DNA of 64,000 nt from Chloroflexota bacterium (GTDB lineage Bacteria > Chloroflexota > Limnocylindria > Limnocylindrales > CSP1-4): assembly GCA_947475545.1 (NCBI GenBank), contig CANJLL010000003.1, positions 298,447 to 362,446 of the forward strand, in the 5' to 3' direction. How positions within the stretch are numbered: the stretch's first letter is position 1; every line of letters begins with the position of its first letter. The notes under the pieces were generated by a model that saw nothing but the letters and a program-made list of their open reading frames with translations, was not told where the DNA came from and did not search any database. Shown here piece by piece: positions 24,274-32,962 of the stretch. Position numbers and translations under genes: made by a program.

Positions 24274-24920
24274 TCGTCGGTCGCCGAGGGCGGCGTGGCG
24301 CCCGTCTCCGGAACCGTTGCGAGCGGATCGTCCGTGGGGTGCCCGCCCACCCCTCGCCCAAAGGCCACCACCCCGACGGTCCTCACGATGATCTCGAGGT
24401 CCAGTCGCACGGATTGGCGCTCGACGTAGCGGAGATCCCAGGCGATTCGCTCGCCCCATGACAGCTCGTTCCGGCCGTTGACCTGGGCCAGGCCCGTGAT
24501 CCCGGGGCGGACGGCCAGGCGACCCCGCTGGACCTCGTCGTAGCGGGCGACCTGGTAGGCGAGCGTGGGCCGCGGGCCCACGATGCTCATCTCGCCCCGC
24601 AGGACGTTGATGAGCTGGGGGAGCTCATCGAGCGAGGTTCGGCGGAGCACGCGGCCCACCGCCGTGATCCGGGAGGCATCCGGGTAGAGCGGGTTTGGGC
24701 CGTCCAGCATGGAGCGGAACTTGTAGGCGATGAAGGGCCGGCCATCCCGGCCAATTCGCTCCTGTCGGAAGAAGATTGGACCCCCGTCGTCGGCGCGGAT
24801 CGCGAGGGCGCAGGCCGCACCAACCACCGCGGCCGGAACTGCGCCGAGCGCGAGCAGCGCCAGGTCAACGGCGCGCTTGCCGCGGAAGGGCCCCCGCGGG
24901 CGTTCAGCCGAGGATGTCAC
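24216..24920 (-). CDS. undecaprenyl-phosphate sugar-1-phosphate transferase (PglC/WcaJ-like)
   Basis: A 234-residue initiating phosphoglycosyl transferase. It has one N-terminal membrane helix (about 18-40, probably a re-entrant hairpin as in PglC), then FRQERIGRDGRPF, KFRSM, the catalytic Asp-Glu in SLDELPQ and VGPRPT. This small form lacks the extra domains of WcaJ, so it resembles PglC. It would load the first sugar phosphate on the lipid carrier. The last 19 codons overlap the aminotransferase gene on the other strand. It overlaps the GT4 gene by ATGA (24917-24920). Confidence 0.88.
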   Translation of the reverse strand: MTSSAERPRGPFRGKRAVDLALLALGAVPAAVVGAACALAIRADDGGPIFFRQERIGRDGRPFIAYKFRSMLDGPNPLYPDASRITAVGRVLRRTSLDELPQLINVLRGEMSIVGPRPTLAYQVARYDEVQRGRLAVRPGITGLAQVNGRNELSWGERIAWDLRYVERQSVRLDLEIIVRTVGVVAFGRGVGGHPTDDPLATVPETGATPPSATDDQPGLDATESANSEMDRQT

Positions 24921-26209
24921 CCCCGTCCGGCTTCAAGGTAGTCAGCCAGCCGGCTGCCCAGCACGGCCGTGTCGTGGTGCGCCCGGACGTAGTCGAGGCC
25001 GCGCCGGCCCATGGCGTCCAGTTCGTCCTGTGGCAGCTCGCTCATCCGGCGCAGGGCTGCCGCCAGGGCTTCAGGATCCTCGGGTAGAACCGTGAACCCT
25101 GCGCGGTGCTCCGCGACCGGGTCAGATGCGGTTTCGCAGGCAAAGACCACGGGCTTGCGGTTTGCCATGTAGTCAAACAGCTTGTTGAAGCTCATCCCGT
25201 ACCGGTAGATGGGCGTTCGCAGAACCTGGACGAGGCCGGCATCGACCGCTGCGAGCAGGACGGGGACGTGGCGCTTGGCGACAGGGTCGGCGAAGGAGAC
25301 GTTCTTGAGGCCGAGTTCCGCCGCCCGCTCCACCAGCGCCGCCTTCTCCGGGCCGTCGCCGACCAGGAGCAGACGAACCCGGCTATCCGGACCTTTCTGC
25401 AGGATTCGCGCTGCTTCTAGCGCGGTCGAGAGGTTGTTCGCGCGGCCGTGCGCACCCAGGTAGACACAGATCCAGGCGTTTGCTGCGCGCCAGGCTGCAA
25501 GGCATTCGGGTAACTGGGGCTGAGGCCCCAGCGACACGACAGGGCGTGAGAGGTCGACGCCGTTGGGCAGATAGAGCAATGGACCGGGATGCAAAGCCCG
25601 TTCCCGCAGATAGGCGTCCATGCCGGGCAGGAGCGAGATGACCCCATCCCCGTGCGTCATGAGGAACGACTCGATCCGGCGCAGCGCCCGTGCCTGGGCC
25701 GAACCCTCGCGCAAGGCGCCCATATCGATGAGCGTCTGTGGCCAGAGGTCGCGAACCTCGAAGAAGAACTTGGCCCGTCGAAGTCTGGCCATGAGATAGC
25801 CGGCCGCGGCCGCCAACGGGTGCACGGTCGAGCCGATGACGGCGTTGGGCCGCCCGAATCGAGCCTGGACGAGGACCGCCAGAACGGCAAACGAGATCAT
25901 GTTCAGGAAGCGCCGGGCCGAGTTGCCACCGTAGGCGGGACCCCGGATCCAGACGTACCGGATGCTCTCGACCATCTCGGTCCGGTACAGGCGCATCCGC
26001 GGGATGGCTTCAGCCGCACCCCCGAAGTGGCTGATGGACGACGCGAAGATCGTGACGGCATAACCCCTGAGGTAGAGTTGCTGCGCGAGATCATGGTGGC
26101 GCGTGCCGCCGCCGCGCCGGGGCGGCCCGGCATAGTGGTTCACAATCCAGACATGGCGCCGCGAGGAGGTATCAGCATTTCGCAGCATGCAGGCATGATC
26201 GCACGGCAT
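24917..26209 (-). CDS. GT4 glycosyltransferase (WbuB-like), intact copy
   Basis: A 430-residue GT-B retaining glycosyltransferase. The N-terminal domain starts with WIVNHYAGPPRRGGGTRHH and contains FEVRDLWPQTL. The donor domain has LVGDGPEK, the SFNKLFDYMANRKPVV motif and a Glu in the acidic E-x7-E-like region (CETASDPVAEH). It would add the next sugar to the lipid-linked primer made by the coupled sugar transferase. ATG at 26209 or the internal ATG at 26188 are both possible. A second, broken copy of this gene lies at 29041-29864. Confidence 0.88.
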   Translation of the reverse strand: MPCDHACMLRNADTSSRRHVWIVNHYAGPPRRGGGTRHHDLAQQLYLRGYAVTIFASSISHFGGAAEAIPRMRLYRTEMVESIRYVWIRGPAYGGNSARRFLNMISFAVLAVLVQARFGRPNAVIGSTVHPLAAAAGYLMARLRRAKFFFEVRDLWPQTLIDMGALREGSAQARALRRIESFLMTHGDGVISLLPGMDAYLRERALHPGPLLYLPNGVDLSRPVVSLGPQPQLPECLAAWRAANAWICVYLGAHGRANNLSTALEAARILQKGPDSRVRLLLVGDGPEKAALVERAAELGLKNVSFADPVAKRHVPVLLAAVDAGLVQVLRTPIYRYGMSFNKLFDYMANRKPVVFACETASDPVAEHRAGFTVLPEDPEALAAALRRMSELPQDELDAMGRRGLDYVRAHHDTAVLGSRLADYLEAGRG

Positions 26210-26317
26210 GTCTTATCGGTGACTTCGGAGGCACACGCTGCCGAGTATTCACGTGGGTTCCGCGCGAGCGTCGGGGATCTACGGAAGGAAGCATCCAGAT
26301 CTTGACCGGTTCTTCAC

Positions 26318-27250
26318 TTGGCTGACAGGTTCTCGACGCAGCTCCTGGACCCGCGATCCTCGCCTGAGTGGGACGAGTTCATTGACCGAGCCGATCAGGG
26401 CACGGTCTTTCACAGCACCTCCTGGCTGACGGCATGGGCGGCAGAAGTCTCGATCCTCGTGATCAGGGATCGAGATGGGGCGATTGCCGGTGGCTTGCCG
26501 CTCGTGCGGCGGCCAATTGGTTGGTATCTCGCCTACCGACTCCCACCGTTGTGCCCATATGCTGGCATCGTCCTGGGTCCGCCTTTGTCGGCGAAACTGG
26601 TCACCCAACACGCCGAGCAGAAGGACAAGGCGCTAGCGCTGCTCGACGGCATTCCAGAAGCCGCCATGGTGCGGTTTCCACTTCACCACAGCAATCGCGA
26701 CACCCAGCCCTACCAGTGGCGCAACTACAAGGTCACGGTCTCCTCCACCTATGTCATCGACGCTGGCGCACAGATCCACGAGGTGCGCGGTGCGATCGAC
26801 GCGAAGCAGCGGAACATCGTGCGCAAGGCAGAGGAGCATGGGCTGAGCGTCTGGACGACGGATGACATCGACCAGTTTCTGCCCTTGAATCGCATGACAT
26901 TTGAGCGTCAAGGGCTCGCCCCACGGCTCACAGATGACCGCTACCGGCAGTTATGGTCGCGGGCCGCCAGAGCGAAGGGCACGATCTACCTCAGCGGCAA
27001 GTTCCCCAACGCGCACGCGGGCGCCGTGGTTGTGCACGACCGCCGCTGCAGCTACCTACTGATGAGCGGCGGCGACCCGGCCACCAGGAGCCTCGGAGGC
27101 GGATCTCTCATCCTTTGGCGGGCCATTGGGGATGCGCTGGCGCAGGGTCGGAGCTTCGACTTCGAGGGCTCGTCCCTCCCCGGTGTTGAGCAGTTCTATC
27201 GGAGTTGGGGGGGGGCCGTCTCGTGCCGATCTTCCATGCAGAACAGGTGA
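26318..27250 (+). CDS. FemAB/GNAT-like acyltransferase, probably frameshifted at a G9 run
   Basis: A 310-residue protein with the BioF2/FemAB-like double-GNAT pattern (FHSTSWLTAW, AKQRNIVRKAEEHGL, LGGGSLILWRAIG, DFEGSSLPGVEQFYRSWGG). The predicted end SCRSSMQNR is abnormal. After nine G at 27207-27215, another frame continues as RLVPIFHAEQVNSWLLR and ends at a TAG at 27292-27294, the expected family ending. A G-run of 7 or 10 would restore it. The TTG start lacks a Shine-Dalgarno. Such proteins transfer aminoacyl or acyl groups to surface polymers; the substrate is unknown. Confidence 0.75.
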   Translation: MADRFSTQLLDPRSSPEWDEFIDRADQGTVFHSTSWLTAWAAEVSILVIRDRDGAIAGGLPLVRRPIGWYLAYRLPPLCPYAGIVLGPPLSAKLVTQHAEQKDKALALLDGIPEAAMVRFPLHHSNRDTQPYQWRNYKVTVSSTYVIDAGAQIHEVRGAIDAKQRNIVRKAEEHGLSVWTTDDIDQFLPLNRMTFERQGLAPRLTDDRYRQLWSRAARAKGTIYLSGKFPNAHAGAVVVHDRRCSYLLMSGGDPATRSLGGGSLILWRAIGDALAQGRSFDFEGSSLPGVEQFYRSWGGAVSCRSSMQNR

Positions 27251-27418
27251 ATTCCTGGCTACTGCGCATCCTGCGGAGCTGGCAGCAGTCCTAGTTGATC
27301 CGCACTGTGGGCGCGGGCTTGGGCCGGCATCAGTAAGAGGCCTGTAATCCTACTGCGCCACGCAGGTGAGACCGGCGGCGGTACGCGCTTCTTTGCGATG
27401 CCCCAAGGCCAGCCCAAT

Positions 27419-28906
27419 CTAGGCGTTCGGCACCAAAGCATCATCTACTACGGCAGCTATCAACTCCTCGTACTCGGCCTGCCGGCGGGCTCCAAGCAGC
27501 GAACTGTTGTGCGCGAGGAGGACGGCGTTCCCACCATGCCGGCGACAGGCCTTCACGAGACCCAGCGTTCGACGCGCAGCTTCATCCGGCTTGAGGTGCA
27601 TGTACCAGTAGGTGGCGTCCATCACCACGAGCGGGCGCTCACGGAGGGCGAGCTTCTTGCGGGAACGGAGGTCGAAGACGGGGTACTCGCGGCACGTCCC
27701 CATCCGGAAGCCGACTTGCTGGGCGTGACCGAGGGTTGAGTCGTAGTCCAACCCAGCCGCGGCCTGTGCTCTCCAAGTCTCCGGGTTTCTGAACCGCAGG
27801 TAGTGCTGGCGCACGCCCCAGGCAGGCTGATCAAAGCCACATGCCAGACAGGCAGAGCGAAGGGAGTCCATCTCCGTCTGCATGTGTTCGGGCGAGAGGT
27901 AGCTGTCGTAACTTGCATGGAGACCGATCTCGTGGCCGCGGTCACTGATCCTCCTCAGGAGGTTCATGATCGCTGGGTCGGTCAGGCGATACTGCCCATC
28001 GAGCGGGTGTGTCCCACCGTTGGCCATGAAGTAGAAGGCGCTCCGCAACCCGTGCTTCTCGCTCGTATCCATAAGCAGATCAAACGTGTTGAACGGATCT
28101 CGATCAACACGGCCGTGGCGGGCATCGACGAACGCGAGAGCGCGACGGCAGGCAAGCGCTGGATCTCCTCGTCGCAGGAGATCGCCCGCTAGGCCATGGG
28201 CCACAGCACGACCCGTTTGCCCCGTCGCGGCCCACGGTCGATCTACGTCATGGGTGAGTCGGATCTGGAAGTTGGGTGGACGACGTTGAAGCGTCGGCCA
28301 GAGTGATCGGATCGCCTCCCAGAGCAGGTCAAGGTACTCGTCTGCGATCGGGCGCTCCAGGAAGCCGCCAAGAACTGCGAGGGAGTCTTCCGCTCGGAAC
28401 CGGTCGTGTTCATCGCGCGACCCTCGCACCAACTCCTCATACCCTGAGATGAGAAAGAAGATGCCGCCAAGGACATCGATGTTGAGGGCAATGCCGGATG
28501 GCGTACAACGACCGGCAACCCCCGATTCCTCGGCTCCAGGGTAGAGGACGGGCAGCATCGCCCGATCCTGGCCCACCAAGGTTCCGGGTCCGTGATTGCC
28601 CGACCCGGCGGTAGGTCCAAGTGAGGGATCCACGCGGCGAAGCGGGAGGGCTGGCATGGACCGCTCCGAGAGCCAGTCACTGGGCGCAGTCGCGAAGAGC
28701 CCATCGGAGATCATCAGAGACTTCGCCTCTCCGTCGCCAGCCAGCTGGATCTCGACGTCCTTAGTCCGATCCAGGCGCAGTTCGTAGGCGAGACCGAGCC
28801 ACTCGGACACGACGACATCAAAGACGTAGCGGCGCTCGGCGGGGTAGTTCTCGGGTGCGCTGATAAGTAGCATCGGGCCGTCCTTCAGACGGGAAACGTC
28901 AGGCAT
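27419..28906 (-). CDS. polysaccharide deacetylase-like protein
   Basis: A 495-residue cytoplasmic-looking protein. The N-terminal 240 residues form an unnamed domain seen in some exopolysaccharide deacetylases (FLISGYEELVRGSRDEHDRF). The C-terminal half is a carbohydrate-esterase-4-like NodB fold with the metal Asp pair in RLTHDVDRPW and a His motif in GLHASYDSYLSPEH. It would remove acetyl groups from a glycan or its precursor. No signal peptide is visible. It converges on the FemAB-like gene. Codon use is less GC-biased than in flanking housekeeping genes. Confidence 0.72.
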   Translation of the reverse strand: MPDVSRLKDGPMLLISAPENYPAERRYVFDVVVSEWLGLAYELRLDRTKDVEIQLAGDGEAKSLMISDGLFATAPSDWLSERSMPALPLRRVDPSLGPTAGSGNHGPGTLVGQDRAMLPVLYPGAEESGVAGRCTPSGIALNIDVLGGIFFLISGYEELVRGSRDEHDRFRAEDSLAVLGGFLERPIADEYLDLLWEAIRSLWPTLQRRPPNFQIRLTHDVDRPWAATGQTGRAVAHGLAGDLLRRGDPALACRRALAFVDARHGRVDRDPFNTFDLLMDTSEKHGLRSAFYFMANGGTHPLDGQYRLTDPAIMNLLRRISDRGHEIGLHASYDSYLSPEHMQTEMDSLRSACLACGFDQPAWGVRQHYLRFRNPETWRAQAAAGLDYDSTLGHAQQVGFRMGTCREYPVFDLRSRKKLALRERPLVVMDATYWYMHLKPDEAARRTLGLVKACRRHGGNAVLLAHNSSLLGARRQAEYEELIAAVVDDALVPNA

Positions 28907-29040
28907 TAAGCATGGAGCCGGGCGCGCCCTCAGACGGCACCGGCGCGGAACCGGTAGGGCCCGTTCCGGGATTGCGACCCGTGGTCCGGGTCAATCCGGG
29001 CTCCCAGCGACGGGATCTGGAGCAGCCACGGCGGGCGGCT

Positions 29041-29864
29041 CCCTCCGGGCGGGCGTCCGGCTCCCGCTGGAGGATCGCCGCCGCCTGGAGGACGGTCGCA
29101 AGGCTGTTAGCACGGCCATGGGAGCCGAGGTAGACACAGGTCCAGGCGGTTGCCAGCGCGCCACGTCGCGAGGCGCGCTGGCAACGCGGTCCCGGACCCC
29201 GGCGACGATCCGGGGGGGGGGCGCCAGGTCGACGCCGTTGGGCAGGTACAGGAGCGACATCGGACGCAGGCCGCGTTCCTGAAGGTACGACTCCACGCCG
29301 GGCAGGAGCGTGATGACCCCGTCCCCGCGGGTCACCAGGAAGGCCTCGATCCAGCGCAGTGCGCGCGCCTGGGCCGAACCCTCGCGCAAGGCGCCCATAT
29401 CGATGAGCGTCTGCGGCCAGAGGTCACGAACCTCGAAGAAGAACCTGGCCCCACGAAGTCTGGCCATCAGATAAGCGGCGGCGGCCGCCAACGGGTGCAC
29501 CGTCCAGCCGATCACAGCGCTGGGCCGCTGGAACCGGGCCTGAACGACCAGCGCGAGCATGGCGAAGGAGACCATGTTCAGGAAGCGCCGGCCCGAGTTC
29601 CCACCGTAGGCGGGACCCCGGATCCAGACATACCTGACGTCTTCGACCATCTCGGTCCGGTACAGGCGCATGTGCGGGATGGCTTCAGCCGGACCCCCCA
29701 AAGTGGCTTACGGACGACGCGAAGATCGTGACGGCGTGACCCCTGAGGTGGAGTTGCCGCGCCAGATCGTGGTGGCGTGTCCCGCCGCCGCGCCTGGGCG
29801 GACCAGCGTAGTGATTCACAATCCACAGGTTGCGGCGCGGAGAGGTATCAACGGTCCGCGGCAT
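29041..29864 (-). pseudogene. decayed duplicate of the WbuB-like GT4 gene
   Basis: The minus strand repeats the first half of the GT4 gene at 24917-26209 (WIVNHYAGPPRRGGGTRHH, FEVRDLWPQTL, LLYLPNGVDL, CVYLGSHGRAN), at clearly high DNA similarity. The frame is broken at least three times: one extra base in the six-C run at about 29693-29698, in the ten-G run at 29212-29221, and near 29146-29149. Homology ends around 29041, so the whole donor-binding domain is missing. The start of similarity corresponds to an ATG at 29864. Confidence 0.82.
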
Positions 29865-29916
29865 GCAGGCATGGTCCCACGAAGGGGGCTGGGACTTGAC
29901 CGTTGTCTCGTGGCGC

Positions 29917-30561
29917 TCAGTCAAGTGGCTTTCGGGCCTCCACGCGCAGAAGGGGACAATCCCATTCCGACTCAAGTTGACCCAGATCCGGACACTCGCC
30001 CTCGTGGATCCGGGCCCAACGGATGTCGGTGAAACCGACTTCCTCAAGAATCCAGGTCAGACTCGGTTTGTCGAACAGTTGTTGGATACCGCCACGCCGA
30101 AACAGCCTCACCGACAACTTGGTGTGCTCCCCTGCGACATGCTCCAGGAACCTCGCGGCACGCTGGACCGCCCAAGGGGTTGAGTCAGCGCCGGCCTCTG
30201 CCGAATACACCGCGATCATCGCCGCGATGTCCGTCTGGCACAAGCGGATGACCCCACCGGGTGCAAGAACGCGACGGCACTCTCTCAGGCACCGAATCGT
30301 CTCGTCAAGGCTCAGGTACTCGAACGCGTACTGGCTGAAGATGTACGACGCTGAGCTATCCCTCACGGGGAGTGGAACTCTTCGAAGGTCCCAAGCGATG
30401 AGGTCCTTGGGGTAGTTTCTCAGCGTCGCTGGCAGAGCACGACCAACAACTGGCAGAGCACGGAGCCAAAGGGCCTTCGTGAATGGCCCACCGTCAAGGT
30501 TCGCCCAGTCAGCCTTCCAGCGGGTGCCGCACCCGAGGTTCAGTTTGATCAGGTCGGTCAT
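29917..30561 (-). CDS. class I SAM-dependent methyltransferase
   Basis: A 214-residue methyltransferase. SAM motif I is LNLGCGTRWKADWANLD at 7-23. The family helix SQYAFEYLSLDE and the motif RECRRVLAPGGVIRL follow. A His-rich segment (EHVAGEHTKLS) and a C-terminal strand complete it. It resembles methyltransferases of polysaccharide loci that act on sugars or lipid-linked glycans. The exact target is unknown. Its 3' part is followed on the same strand by the broken GT4 copy. Confidence 0.8.
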   Translation of the reverse strand: MTDLIKLNLGCGTRWKADWANLDGGPFTKALWLRALPVVGRALPATLRNYPKDLIAWDLRRVPLPVRDSSASYIFSQYAFEYLSLDETIRCLRECRRVLAPGGVIRLCQTDIAAMIAVYSAEAGADSTPWAVQRAARFLEHVAGEHTKLSVRLFRRGGIQQLFDKPSLTWILEEVGFTDIRWARIHEGECPDLGQLESEWDCPLLRVEARKPLD

Positions 30562-30750
30562 TGGCTATGGCCCCCTCGCACTCCCTTGACCACGGCGATC
30601 CCCAGTGGCCTTCTCGAAGGCATTGATAAGCGTTCGCCGGACGTGATCTGCGGCAGCCCTTCTCCTCGGAGGTCGTTCTCATTCCCAGACAACTGCACCC
30701 GGCGCTGAGCCGCGACGACGTGGCTCGACCGGGCTCGTCGCGGAACCCAA

Positions 30751-31689
30751 CTAACTGTAGCCCACCCTGATCTTGCTCCGGAGCCAACGATGCTCCATGC
30801 CCCGCCGTTCAGCAGCATCCATGACCGCGATCCCCCGCTCGGCGACGATGTGGTCGAGGAGGGTTGAAACAGGGACGAACCAGCCGTTCTTTGCCGCGAG
30901 CCGCTCCATCAGCACCCGAAACCGCCGGTCAACCGTGCCGTCGCGGGCGAAGCCGGATGCAAAGTGCGTGTACATGATGCAGGCGCTGCCGGCTGCCTCG
31001 AGGCGGTCCTGGTTCTGTTCCGAAACGCAGGCTGTGAAGGCATCGACGTCCCGACCCTCAGAAGACGCAAACCAAGCCCTGACGTATGGCCGATGCGGAT
31101 CGTGGTAGGGCATTGCAGGACAGGATGCCAACGTATCGATGTCGGCGTAGGTGAAATTGCGGACGTAGCGCACTCTGGATTGGCAGAGGTCGCCCCAGAA
31201 CAGGGGGTCGCCCTCGCGGTGGCCGCGAAATTCGCCTCGCCGACGTCCACGGGTCAGGAGGTTGTAGGCGAGTCGCGATGCTCCATCCAGGCGGGCATCG
31301 CCCCAGTAGATGGAGTCGAGACATCCAGAGTGGTTGGCAAGTGCGGAAGGATCCTGACCGTAGATCTGGCGGAAGCGATCCAACGACTGGACCACGATGT
31401 CCCGCGGCGCCGTGGTCGGCGCGGCCCCATGCGATCCAATCTCAAACCCCGCGGCCTGCAATCCCAGCGTCCACTTTCGGTACCCTGGATCCTCGCAGGT
31501 GGCACCGCCGATCACCGGCTGCCCGACACCTGCCACGGCCCAGACGGACTTCGTCGTCCGCAGACCGAGGGACTCGAGCAGTTCGTAGACGGGCGCCACA
31601 TTCTCGACAGTCGCCAGATCGGTGTCGTCAAAAACGGAGAACGCGAAGCTCTTGCCACCCGGCCACCGGATCGGCTCACTCCCACCCAT
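30751..31689 (-). CDS. polysaccharide deacetylase-superfamily protein
   Basis: A 312-residue NodB-like barrel protein: SFAFSVFDDTDLATVENV holds the metal Asp pair, GFEIGSHGAAP the His motif, and MYTHFASGF the C-terminal His strand. It resembles putative deacetylases of surface-glycan loci. The ATG at 31689 (MGGSEPIRW) is chosen for the GAGGGAGGGG upstream; a longer frame to 31743 lacks one. It diverges from the second FemAB-like gene across about 226 nt. Confidence 0.7.
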   Translation of the reverse strand: MGGSEPIRWPGGKSFAFSVFDDTDLATVENVAPVYELLESLGLRTTKSVWAVAGVGQPVIGGATCEDPGYRKWTLGLQAAGFEIGSHGAAPTTAPRDIVVQSLDRFRQIYGQDPSALANHSGCLDSIYWGDARLDGASRLAYNLLTRGRRRGEFRGHREGDPLFWGDLCQSRVRYVRNFTYADIDTLASCPAMPYHDPHRPYVRAWFASSEGRDVDAFTACVSEQNQDRLEAAGSACIMYTHFASGFARDGTVDRRFRVLMERLAAKNGWFVPVSTLLDHIVAERGIAVMDAAERRGMEHRWLRSKIRVGYS

Positions 31690-31915
31690 TCGCACCCCTC
31701 CCTCGCGGCAGACCCCAAGTCCCAGTGCTCTGGACACGAACAACTCGTCCCGACGATGTCCAATGCCCCATCATAGGGACCGTCGGCGCGGGCACATTCG
31801 CCGTTCTGGGCGGCCTCAAGTTCCGAGCCGAAGAATGGATGCAGGTGCCGAACTCCGCCATCTCGGATGCTCCGAGCCTCGGCCGCTCGTCGAGTACAAG
31901 CCGGTCCCGCGTCGG

Positions 31916-32962
31916 ATGAACCGGGCCGCCTCCGGGCGTGTGGCGCTCACGCGGATCGAGTACGACCCGGTGGCATGGGATGCAATCGTGGCCGACCATC
32001 CGGAGGCCGAAGTCTTCCACGGCGCGCCGTGGCTCGACTATCTCGCCGCGACGCAAGGCGCCGAACCCGTTGTTGCCGTGGTGACCGATGCCGGACGTGC
32101 CGTCGGGTACTTCGTCGGTGCCATCGTCAGACGCTTCGGTCTCAGGATCCTCGGCAGTCCATTGCGCGGGTGGGCGACGATGTACATGGGGTTCCTGCTC
32201 GAGCAGGGGTTCGACCGACGTGCCGCAGCCGTCGCCTTGGCGCATTTCGCGTTCGACGACCTTGGGTGCTTCCACGTGGAACTGGCGGACCGGTGGATGA
32301 ACCCCGACCAAATGGTGGGCTCCGGGTTCAATGTGGAGCGGGGTCACACGTTCGTCGTTGACCTCAGCTCCACGGAGGGCGAGATACTCAGTCGCATGCC
32401 CAGGGGGACTCGCTACGACGTTCGTCGGGCAGGCACGCGGGGCCTCCATGCTGAGCGTGCCATGGAGGGTTCGTTTGCCGACGAGTACTACGCAGACCTC
32501 ATCACGGTATTTGCGCGCCAGGGTCTGGCGCCGACGTACGCCGTGGAACGCGTACGCCAGCTCATTCGAAGCTTGGGGCCCACAGATGGGGTCCTGCTTA
32601 TGCGTGTTCGAGCGGCTTCAGGTGACAGCGTTGCGACCGCGATCGTCGTCGGCAGAAATGAAACAGCGGTGTTGTGGGGGGCAGCGTTCGACCGGGCGAA
32701 TGCTTATCTTCGCCCGAACGAGCTCTTGCATTGGGAAGCCATGCGCTATTGGCGGGCCAAAGGCATCCTGCGCTACGACATGGGTGGCGGCGGCGACTAC
32801 AAGGCCCAGTACGGTGGGGTCGAGACGCCCACCTACTGGTTCAACCGCTCCCGGTACAGGGTCTTCGGCTTGGGGCGTACCGCAGTCCGACGCCTGGTTC
32901 GGGCCCGGCAGATTGTCCACGGACGACTCGCCCGACGGGCAGGGCCGTCCGCGTCGCCGTGA
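31916..32962 (+). CDS. FemAB/GNAT-like acyltransferase, second copy
   Basis: A 348-residue double-GNAT protein of the FemAB/BioF2-like group: VFHGAPWLDYLAATQ near 40-55, LSRMPRGTRYDVRRAG in the middle (the family K/R-x-R motif) and HWEAMRYWRAKGILRYDMGG near the end, with a normal C-terminus WFNRSRYRVFGLGR. No membrane segment. The ATG at 31916 is the first that begins the fold; upstream in-frame codons have random composition. It overlaps the next GT4 gene by GTGA (32959-32962). It may modify a glycan-linked amino sugar; the substrate is unknown. Confidence 0.75.
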   Translation: MNRAASGRVALTRIEYDPVAWDAIVADHPEAEVFHGAPWLDYLAATQGAEPVVAVVTDAGRAVGYFVGAIVRRFGLRILGSPLRGWATMYMGFLLEQGFDRRAAAVALAHFAFDDLGCFHVELADRWMNPDQMVGSGFNVERGHTFVVDLSSTEGEILSRMPRGTRYDVRRAGTRGLHAERAMEGSFADEYYADLITVFARQGLAPTYAVERVRQLIRSLGPTDGVLLMRVRAASGDSVATAIVVGRNETAVLWGAAFDRANAYLRPNELLHWEAMRYWRAKGILRYDMGGGGDYKAQYGGVETPTYWFNRSRYRVFGLGRTAVRRLVRARQIVHGRLARRAGPSASP

